Shown: positions 14,501 through 23,559 of the stretch, in pieces | How the letters are laid out: each line of letters opens with the position of its first letter | Position numbering within the stretch: the first letter of the stretch is position 1 | Assembly: GCA_914767715.1 (NCBI GenBank) | Contig: OU612065.1 | Coordinates: forward strand, 1,178,001-1,242,000 | Direction: 5' to 3' | Source: Membranipora membranacea | Taxonomy: Eukaryota; Bryozoa; Gymnolaemata; Cheilostomatida; Membraniporidae | DNA length: 64,000 nt | Translations under genes and position numbers: made by a program | Notes under the pieces: model-generated | Databases searched by the model: none | What the model saw: the letters and a program-made list of their open reading frames with translations, nothing else | What the model was told of the DNA's origin: nothing

Positions 14501-17500
14501 TCAGGGTCCAGTTACATCACACAGATAAAATCTATAGAAACTATGCTAATAGTATGGCAAATAACTGATCATAAATAACTTATAATCAAAGATTAATAAA
14601 TCCTCCTAACAGGTTTAAAAATTAATCTATCTTGAAAGTTTCCAGATACACAAGTTAGTAAATATTAGATGATAAGTCTGAATACTATAAAAAAAGGTGA
14701 TACCTATGTGATTCATATGTGCCCACACTACCATACACTGTGACACTACACCACATCACAGTGACAAGGTAACAATAATATAGATTTAATGTCTGTAACA
14801 TGTCATGTAACATGGTGACTGTGATTTATGGAGTCACCACTATATGCAACTAAAAACCAGATATATGTTCGTATCCTACTTGGGCTATTATTGTTGAAGG
14901 CCTAAAACTCAAGCAAATATAAGATGATTTTAACATTAAAGTATTCAAGATCACAAAGCCTTCAAGTTCTGATTCCAGTGCATTCAATTTTTTTCCATCC
15001 TACAATTATTTGCCTGAGAGCTATATGGTGTGACACGCTCCTGAATTAATTTGCTATCGAACAAAATGCAAAGGAAACTTTATAACGCCTTGAACGTCCG
15101 TGTTTGGCACAATGGAATGACCAATTTTTTTACTCCTGTTGCAATTTTCTTAACAACATTGACATCGCATTCCCTTTTCCATCGCTCTGTCAGAAATTAA
15201 TGTAAAGATACAAACTAACAGTACACATCATTTTGAGTAAACACCAAAACACAAACTGTATCTGTTAACAATGTTTTGTGTACTTTTAAATACTGAGATC
15301 ATAGCATGTTTCGTGCATTTTTTTTGTTTACTTAATAAATTGACACTGAATATTATGGGAAAAAACTCAACAATTGTAAGTTTAAAAAAAATTATAGAGG
15401 GATTGCACCAAGTTAGTAAGAAAATTGAGTATTTTTATGACATAGCAAATATCCTTTTTTATGGCCGTCATGATGATATTAGCAAGAATTACAAGACTGT
15501 CTTTTACCACCATTTTGCAAGCGCAGCCATTGTTACACTGCCAATGCCGTTGTTCACAAAGGTCATTATTTCATGACTCCGCTCAAGAACTGATTATAGG
15601 TCTAGTGAATGCTTGAACAGTAGACTGAGCTCCAAAGAAATAACGCTCATTTGATACGGGACATAACCAGAAACCCTTAACCCAATTCACATAATCAAAA
15701 CTTTCAAGAAATACAGGCTATACATTATGTATTCAATGGAACCTTGAGCTTGGCAAGCTACGCAAATCAATTTAGCTAAAATAAGAACTACTGCGTAGTA
15801 ACGATATAACACGCTTGCGGCCTAATATTAGGCACAAAATAATTGCGGAACATAACGTTACCTCAAATATGACGGGACTCCCAGACTGCTAGTTTGTGTC
15901 AATACAAAAATCATCTCTCAACAAACATTACCAGTATCAAATAACATTCAGATATAATACAATAGTTCACCACAGCTTTTATATGAAGTTGTTAAGGTGC
16001 CAGAACAATGATTAATTTACAATTCATATAAAATATTGTGAATCTCTCAATTTTTTTCTTCCATTTTTTATAATTTTCAATATTACACATACATTTTCAT
16101 TCTGTGTTTAAATTTTGAGAATTCAAAAAATATTAATCCAACCCTACATAATTTTGCTTCCATCAAAATCCTTGAAATTATCAATTAAAACTATGGCAGA
16201 ACATTGATGAATAAAACTAATCCTTATATTTTTTCACCAAACACTCTTTTTTTACTCTATTGTACAACTGCTCTTCTGAGATCTACAAAAAGTTTAGGGA
16301 TTTTGTGCCATGTTTTATCATTCTAATGTAATATAAAAGTTTTCTAAGGTTCCGATGGATGTAAATTAATATAAACCTCCATTTTTTTATTTCATATATT
16401 TTAAGCCACTGATAGAGAGTTAGCTGTCATCAGGGAGGGTGGGATCCCACCCTCCCTGCTGTCATCAAATATTAAATGTGGGGACTCAAATCAAGACTCA
16501 AGAAAGCCACAAACCAAATTTGCCTGTGTTATCTCCCTATAAATTTTTATAAGAATTTTAGAGATAAAAGGTCAGGGGCTAGAAGTTTATCAGAAACATA
16601 TCATTAGTGCTTGGCAAGCGGTTTACAACAGAAACTTTGCCTGAGATCACTTGTTTTGCGATGTAGGTATCTGAGCGTGTGGCTAATAATTTAATGTTAT
16701 AGGAGCGGAGTCTATTTTTGGCATAGAATGTTATGATTCACAGAGTATAATGGTATCCTCATTTATTTCCCTACAGAAGAGTGCATAGTAATCCTATCCT
16801 AGTAACAAGTTCCATTTTGTTTGTCATTGCACAGTGTAAGCCCTAAAATTAAGTCATAGCCTTGTGGCAAACCAACCGGCAATCACTGAATACCCATTCT
16901 ATAGGAAACACAGTCAGGGCTGAAAAGAGTAGACACTAATGCAAAACATATTTTGTCTGAATTTTTCTGAGCTAGACAAAAACGCAGCATCAGTAAAATA
17001 CACTTTTATGAAAAACAGTGTCAACAAAATGAAAGATTTCCCCATACTCAAGGTTATAAATCAATCGGCAATGTAATCAACAGTTATGTATTTTAATGAC
17101 AAATTGTAGAACAGTTCAATTGCTGCAGCCAAAATTTTAGCTGTCCATTCCCCAGTACTCGAAGATCAACACAGCTTATTTTTCATATTAAACTAGCTTC
17201 CCAACAAAATCATACAGGGAAGAGACACCAGGCTTAAAAAATGGCGATGCAATTTATGGCACTGGAACTAAGCAAGGATGATTAAAATGTGACCATAAAT
17301 TTAGATACTGTCAAAATACGCCATAGTTCAGCATGATTGATTATGGCAGGAAAATGATGGGCTAAATTATTGTATAAGTAGCATCTACTGTAAAATACTG
17401 CATACTGCTAAATGACTGGGCAGTCATGTTTATAATGAGCTACCACTAGAAATCTGTCAATTGAAGCTTAGGGAAATCATGGAGCAAAGAGCTCTTAGTT

Positions 17501-20500
17501 ACATCACAGAGTAAGGATAAGCAGAGGGGACACTTCAATGATCGTTATAGTGCCTGCGGTTTTTGATTCACTGGGGGAAAATTGTGCACAGCTGGATGCC
17601 AAAAACTCATTATCTCTATATGTTATAATGGCATTTTTCTTGCAGACATCCCTACCTTTGATGGGCCATAATTCATTCTGTATTTATCCTAAAGACTGAT
17701 TTCCAACTTTGCTGGAATGTTCAAGCTATACACCATATTATTGTCATTTTTTGCTAGGATTCATAGGCTATGAGTAATCCAGGTTTTTGAAATGATTTTT
17801 GTCATATAGATTTACATGTGACAATTGATAGACGGCTGGTCATCAAAATTAGGAGATGTCCGTGCATTGACCTAAGCCCTATGTAAATCTATATGATAAA
17901 ACTCATTTTAAAAACCTGGATTACTCATAGCCCATGTATCCTAGCAAAAAATGACAATAATATGGTGTATAGCTCGAAGATTGGACATTTCAGAAAAGTT
18001 AGAAATCAGTCTTTAGGATAAATACAGAATGAATTATGACCTATCAAATGTGGCTATGTCTGCATGACAAAACTCCACTGTAACTTATATATATTCTGAA
18101 ATTGGCAGGTGGCCAGATTGATGAATTTCCCCCAGTGGATAAAAACCGCAGGCACTATAACGATCATTGAAGTGTCCCCTCTGCTTATCCTTACTCTGTG
18201 GTTACATTATACAGGGAACACTTTTCGATTTGTTTTGGGCAGCAGGGAACACTGAAGTTTGGACTAAGGTCCTAGTAAAAAAATTTTAACTGACTGGTTG
18301 TCATTTTTGAAAATCTTTAGGTTTATTATTAGCTACTACTGGCACTAAGCAAAGTAGCATTATGTTTACTTTGAATAGACAACACAAAAGGCTATTCAAT
18401 AACGCTTACATTATGCTCATGCTCGCTGTTTATTGCAAAGGCAAGAAAAAATAAATTTTGGAATAAACATCACACAGCGTGAAATACTAGTAAGGCTTTC
18501 ACTGTGCTGAGTATTATTTTTAATCTGAGTTGTTTAAATTAAAGAACATATTATGTTAGAATGTACTGTACTGGTTTCTATGTTATATTATAATGTGAGT
18601 TATATATGATGAACTACGCAGCTGATTACAAACCCTTCACAATGACTATTAATATTGTTATCACAATGGCTCTTGCGCAATATAGTCAAGAGTGCCATAA
18701 ACAACTAACGCAGTACACAGTATGCATTTCAACGCTTGACTCGAGGATATACTATTTTTTTCCTGACATTGTGATAGATGAGTAAAAAATTAAAATGTGA
18801 CTTGAGGTGGAGAAGTCATTATTTTCTTTCTCATTTTTTTCATGATTTGTGAATAAGAAGCTCATCTGCACTCCGAGTTGCATTCAACGCTGCTCTGCAG
18901 CTAGCGATTCATTATCATAATCAGCCATCCCAGTGTAGGCCTACTGCAAATCTAATTTGTTCATAGAATGACAAAATTATGCACATGCAGGCACCCTCAG
19001 AACGAATGAATTCTGATATTGTATCTAATGCCACAAAGCCTACAATCTCCCTTTAAATTCTAGAGTATAAGCTTTGAACACAGTGTGGTGACTACATAAC
19101 AAAGAAATAATGGGTATGAATGATTAATAATATCCTGCAGCATAGTATGTATGTAATGTAGTATGTATGTTATGTGGTAGTATACGGCTGTATGTGATGG
19201 TAGCTGACTTATCCACATACTGTCACCACATATTATAGATAATGACTCACTTGACCATGGTGAGATTGACGGCCATCAGGAAGCTGATCTGGTAGATAGT
19301 AAAGTCTGATAGAAGCTAGTGGATGATTACTGTATCTGCCTGTCCATACTAACTGTAGCTCACCGATACATATGGGCCCTCCTTTATTCACTTGTACAAA
19401 GAAAAATTTGCCTAGCTGTACGTGTCTCCATCTACTTTTACTCATGTACTGGAAGGAGCGATAGAAGGCGTACGATCCGTGCTCTCCGGCCTGTTTGCCA
19501 AGCTGTGTCAATGGAAATTGGAAATTTATCATTACTCATGGAAATGTTGATCCATTCAATTGAAAGAGATTATTTTATCCCTGAGCAGTTCCACAGAGTG
19601 TGTATGATTTTGTTGTTTTGATCTACTTAAGTAAGAGAGTTCATAGACAGCACTATTGAGACTTGTTAGTTGCTGTTGAATGCCAACTTTTCCACCTGGT
19701 AACAAACAAGTCTGTCTGAGCCTGGTCTGACAGAGGGCTCAATCATATAACTGTCATGTACAGATAAACAGAAATGGGGGCCTAGATTCTCTTCAGTGGG
19801 GAGCCTAATAGAAATAGCTGCTCCTTAACTACTTTAATTAACTAGGCTTATGCCATATTTTAACTCATCACCAACAATCAAGACCATGCTCAGCAATCCG
19901 CCTTTGGTAGAGTTTTGTTCCCAAGAAAATGCATCATGATTTTATTATAAATATCATAGCCTATCACAACTAGAATATATAACTCAGGCGCCTAAATAGT
20001 GCTCCTTTCAACATAAGCCACAAATGTTGTGTCTTGTCATATTTAATCAATGATGTCACAGGGTTGGCGCAGGGATTGAAATAATTTATATACAATAAAA
20101 ATTTTGCAGGAACTGATTTGAGCAGCAGCGCTTCCATTTGTTTTATCAACCACTCAGAATGATCAAATTTAGCACACAATTAAATTTGGATGGGTAAAAT
20201 TTTTTACTGTTAGTGAACTGAAAAAAAACATGCTTCGACCATAGAAAATAGTCGGATAGAAATGCAAGGGTATGTATTGAAGTGGCCGCGTTACTTTTTG
20301 CATAAAATAAATTGGTAACATCTTATTGTATAACTCTGTTGTGATCAATTACATGATCAAAATAACATCAGTGAACATATAACAGTATGATAGCACAATC
20401 CCGTTCTTGTGTTGTGTGGGAAACATGTATATATGCCAACATTACATACTGCCAAATTTTATGAAATATAGTGCATGCCAATGATATATCATCACATATA

Positions 20501-20780
20501 TTTAATTGGGAGGTACTGCGACATCCTGCTAGTACTGAGCACAATACACTACATACACTATTTGTTATACAGGATTATATGTATACAGTTAAAACAGGAT
20601 GGAATCCCTATATCAAGATCAATCAATTATACAGCAAGCCTGAACACAAACATTTAGGTTTCTCACTTGATTGGATACAACTCAGTTCCCCAATATCTAT
20701 TTTACACCAAAATTGGTGGATTCGCTCCATGAGTATCTAATCTTACAAAATCAACTCACCTTTATGGTAGAGGGCGGCAT
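5520..20780 (-). CDS. ARID5: ARID5A/ARID5B-like AT-rich interaction domain protein
   Basis: Eleven coding exons in transcription order: 20780-20760, 19502-19251, 14449-14311, 13667-13440, 12914-12793, 12455-12323, 11757-11705, 10470-10373, 8569-8359, 7914-6136, 5888-5520. Every phase joins, giving 1134 residues. Order: a conserved N-terminal region (about 8-213) matching vertebrate ARID5B around GPICIAELQLLW and YCRYRSMLKR; an AT-hook-like tract GRPRKKGRGKGKGR (219-232); the ARID domain (about 270-360; SLYKLMKDQGTPISKVPSLG, then GGNPHNTSAATCTKRHYER), which binds AT-rich DNA; and a long disordered tail rich in P, S, H and Q. The tail holds VLDLSAKK (near 645), which resembles a CtBP-binding motif, and FIDLTRD (near 861), which resembles a SUMO-interacting motif. 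ARID5B recruits the PHF2 demethylase in vertebrates (family knowledge). The start exon (MPPSTIK) is the least certain part. Confidence 0.93.
9409..9471. repeat. Short tandem repeat, about 25-bp unit
   Basis: Three head-to-tail copies of a unit reading GATATATATACGCTTCACTT plus CACC, the last one diverged, inside the ARID intron between 8570 and 10372. Confidence 0.75.
9660..9797. repeat. CAGTACAGTA-rich tandem repeat
   Basis: Irregular repeats of CAGTACAGTA and of the phrase CCGCTGTACAGCAGTACAG, including the palindromic CTGTACAG, in the same ARID intron. The flanking phrase ending in CATACAAATTTC occurs twice and about it once more, suggesting stepwise duplication. The frame open across it is a by-product of the repeat. 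Confidence 0.75.
16431..16458. repeat. Perfect 28-bp G-rich palindrome
   Basis: CAGGGAGGGTGGGA followed immediately by its exact reverse complement, within the ARID intron 14450-19250. The same core recurs at 36251-36278 in LRRC49, so it looks like a dispersed hairpin family rather than chance. Confidence 0.8.
17505..18200. mobile_element. Foldback (MITE-like) element with 7-bp target duplication
   Basis: A 696-bp element made almost wholly of two inverted arms of about 320 bp. The outer 57 bp (starting CACAGAGTAAGGATAAGCAG) match perfectly; the rest matches with scattered changes and small indels. It is flanked by GTTACAT at 17498-17504 and 18201-18207. No coding capacity. Seven-base duplications are not a clean signature of one transposase superfamily (hAT usually gives 8), so the parent family is undecided. 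It lies in the long ARID intron. Confidence 0.88.
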
Positions 20781-21283
20781 TTCAATAAGTTAAGCTAAGA
20801 AATACACAGAAACATCTTCACTGTTGTCAGTCACTGTGAAACTTACTCCAGGCAATGGCCTGTGACGTCACAAGCAGGATGTTGATGGGAGAGGAAAAAT
20901 TCATTTTCTTGGCTTAGAATGGCTCAATTTTTAAACTGTAAAATTTATGAGGTACCTGACTATCTCATACATTATTGGGCCAAGTAATGTTTAAAATATC
21001 AAGACGAGTCTTACAGAATTTTAGTATAAATGCATGAAAGTGTAATTTTTCCCATGATGCATCATTACAAAAAAGGGTCTCATTGGCGGTCAGCTGATAT
21101 CCGGTGGCGCACGCAGAAATCCGTCTGCATTGTATTGGAGTTGGAAGTTTTGGTAGTGGGGCAGGCTTTGTTCATGAGTTGACAAGCTTTGTTGTCTCCC
21201 CCACCCCGCCGAACAAAGTTTATCAACATAGGCTTACTCCCAATCATTGCCAATCAAGACCCAAATGCAAACAGGGAGAATGC
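20781..21283. other. ARID gene upstream region
   Basis: This non-coding stretch holds the CRE and probably the ARID promoter and 5' UTR. A GC-richer part near 21080-21280 leads into the palindrome cluster. I see no credible gene. Confidence 0.5.
20863..20870. promoter_or_regulatory. Perfect CRE palindrome upstream of the ARID gene
   Basis: TGACGTCA, the full CREB/ATF site, lies 83 bp upstream of the proposed ARID start codon at 20780. The position supports a promoter here and a cAMP- or stress-responsive input; both are inferred from the motif alone. Confidence 0.5.
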
Positions 21284-21402
21284 AATAGTACAGACAGAAG
21301 AACTGAACTCAGCTGGGCACCAGGTCCAGACCAATGGATGGACCATGTCCATTGGTCTGGACCTGGTGCCCAGCTGAGTTCAGTTCTTCTGTCTGTACTA
21401 TT
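21284..21402. repeat. Perfect long palindrome A (55-bp arms, 9-bp loop)
   Basis: The left arm 21284-21338 and right arm 21348-21402 are exact inverted copies around TGGACCATG. The arms include AACTGAACTCAGCTGGGCAC. It overlaps the next palindrome by four bases. Confidence 0.95.
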
Positions 21403-21473
21403 TATAGTATTTGGTTGTTTCATTCCATGACCATTGAATGGTCATGGAATGAAACAACCAAATACTATAAATA
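21399..21473. repeat. Perfect long palindrome B (37-bp arms, 1-bp loop)
   Basis: The arms 21399-21435 and 21437-21473 are exact inverted copies with a single G between them. The arms include TTGGTTGTTTCATTCCATGA. It starts inside the last bases of palindrome A. Confidence 0.95.
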
Positions 21474-21580
21474 CTCATACTCATACTCACTGGCCTTGAA
21501 GCAAGTAGGTAAGGTAGTATCATCAGTGTTTGTATGTAACAATCACTGACTCAGTGACTGTGAGTATGACAGTGAATGAT

Positions 21581-21638
21581 TGAGTGAGTGTGGCCCCTGC
21601 ATACATAGTATGCAGGGGCTACAGCCCACACTCACTCA
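21581..21638. repeat. Palindrome C with a small bulge, abutting a reverse transcriptase fragment
   Basis: TGAGTGAGTGTGG and CCCCTGCATAC (21581-21604) pair with GTATGCAGGGG and CCACACTCACTCA (21608-21638). A 3-base loop and one unpaired CTACAGC on the right side interrupt it. Its right arm merges into the retroelement-derived coding sequence. Confidence 0.9.
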
Positions 21639-22209
21639 GTTATCCAAAGTGAATACTGCCAACAAAGTCTTAGGAAGTATAAAGTTTGCTCTCCACAATA
21701 CCCCAGAGAAAGCCAAACTGCTGGCTTACACCAGTCTGTGCAGGCCTGTCTTAGAATATGCTGACACTCTCTGGGACCCAGCTGACATCTCTACAGCAGA
21801 AGAAATCGAGCTGACACAAAGCAAGGCTATACACTTTGTCAAAGGCATAAAAGGAAGGCGCGGCATAACGGACGCACGCTCCCAACTAGAACTCAAAGAC
21901 AGGAGAAAAAACCACAGACTCTCTTTGCTGATGAGAATTCTCTCTGATGGAGAAAAACATGAGGCCCTATCCTCAGCGTACGCCGAGGTCATCAACAACC
22001 GAGCCAACGCCACCATGGTGACAAGAGCTGCTACGCGGGGAGAACCAACAGCAATTTTTGCTTCTTCCAAACTGTACCACAACAGTTTTTTCCCCAGGAC
22101 TGTAAGAGACCTGAGGCTTGGCCATCCAATACTCAACCCTAATGACGGCTATATGCTCTTAACCCTGCCTAAACCACTGGTTTTTTGCTCACAAATGGTA
22201 AATATATGA
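21639..22209 (+). pseudogene. C-terminal fragment of a jockey/CR1-type reverse transcriptase
   Basis: An open frame of about 190 codons has the typical sequence that follows the catalytic palm in jockey/CR1-like non-LTR elements. It has TANKVLGSIKFALHNTPEKA, then YTSLCRPVLEYADTLWDP, a region with RRKNHRLSLLMRIL and a C-terminal FFPRTVRDLR. The fragment lacks the endonuclease, the fingers and the YxDD catalytic box, so it is dead. Its 5' side is replaced by the palindrome cluster. A stop follows at 22207-22209. No tail or target duplication is visible. Confidence 0.85.
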
Positions 22210-22980
22210 GGCACTCCCCTTTATGCCCTAGGGCTTTATTAGAGTGTTCTACAATCATCGAGGTAAGATTCGAGGTAAGAAGTCACTGACCCACTCACAG
22301 CAGTGAACTGAATAATATAAGTGATCTGTCTTCTGATATAATATACCTACCTGTAAGAACATAATTATATATTTTATATATTTGTTATATAATAAATATA
22401 TTAATTATAAATCTTTTCACACAACACATAGAAGGCAAAGGCAACACCATTCAACCATTCATTAATTCACAAACTTATAAATATTACCCAAATTTTACCC
22501 TAACCATAAGCTTGGTCTAAGCACCTTCTTCTTCTATTATTCTTCAACAACACTACGACTGGGCCCAGTTTGTAACAACCAACCGTCACCTAGGACTGCA
22601 GTATCTCCTATTTATAGTCAGTGCTAATTGAAACTGGTCCCTGTATGCATGGCAACATGAATGTTATGTAAATGGAAGTCAACAACTGTGATGGTGTATC
22701 GAGAGAGAGATTGTTTTATTGCTTGTCATCAATGATGAAGCAAAATTATAGTGACTGTAAGAAGGTGTTATCATTTAGGAGTCTAATACTAAAAGGTATG
22801 AAACTGTTTAACAAAAACAAGTCGTGCGGCACTTAGCTGATAAAAATGTTTTCCTACCTGGAACATAATGTTTGTTAAAAATATGGTCTTCGTCATGAAT
22901 AAACTTACTGCAGTACTAAGCATTCGGTCTGAGATCAGATTAGGAATGTCACAGCTGTATGAGGTAGAAAAAGGAGAGGT
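22210..22980. other. Intergenic stretch without a recognisable gene
   Basis: AT-rich sequence with a (TATAT)-rich patch near 22360-22410. I see no coding signal, and nothing that clearly belongs to the retroelement fragment on the left. Confidence 0.5.
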
Positions 22981-23094
22981 GATGTAGCTGCTTTAGTTGT
23001 CGACAATGGCTCCGGTATGTGCAAAGCTAGATTTTCAGGAGATGACACCCCAAGAGCTGTGTTCCCCTTAATTGTTGGACGACCAAGACATCAA
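22981..23094 (+). pseudogene. Lone actin N-terminal exon fragment
   Basis: 38 codons read [15 protein letters not shown] then ARFSGDD and end IVGRPRHQ, clearly the actin N-terminus. It runs into a good donor (CAA|GTAAGT) at the codon-41 region, a known intron position in actin genes. Normally conserved residues are changed (AGFAGDDAP reads [10 protein letters not shown] before IVGRPRH reads L). An in-frame stop lies shortly upstream with no clear start codon, and no second actin exon follows. I read it as a duplicated, decaying exon. The retained splice donor shows it came from genomic DNA, not from a processed mRNA. Confidence 0.8.
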
Positions 23095-23349
23095 GTAAGT
23101 TCAATGTAAAAAAAAATTAAATTATATATATCAAGACAGACAATGCTAGCCTGTCTTGACATGCTTTGTTGTCCCCCTACAGGCTAATGTTTTGCTTCCC
23201 CAAATATCCCCACTATAAAATCATTACATTCCTTCTCATTTTATTGTGTTTTAAACGCTTTTTAGGGGGTATCCAAACTAGTGCAATGGTCAATACGTCC
23301 AATTTGAACTATTGCCTTTTTCTAGACTCTTTGACCAAGCTAAGCAGAG

Positions 23350-23420
23350 TAGAGTAGATATATAGAGTACATATTATATAGAGTACATATATAGAGTACA
23401 TATATAGAGTACATATATTT
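23350..23420. repeat. Tandem repeat of ATATAGAGTACAT units
   Basis: About five tandem copies of a 12-15 bp unit ending in GAGTACATAT, just beyond the RhoBTB stop codon and thus probably in its 3' flank or UTR. Confidence 0.75.
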
Positions 23421-23559
23421 TTGCAAATAATTGATATAAATGAATATGATTATCATGCAAATAAGTATATAAAAATCAAGACGGAAGAAACCTGCACAAA
23501 ACAATAGCATAGTAAAACCTATTGTGGAAATCACCGGCAACTGTGGGGTTTGCTCATGA

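Noticed and set aside
20471-20740. 89-codon plus-strand frame
   Set aside because: No recognisable motif, AT-rich composition, and it overlaps the ARID first intron; probably chance.
21726-22136. Open frame of 136 codons on the minus strand
   Set aside because: Antisense shadow of the reverse transcriptase C-terminal fragment.
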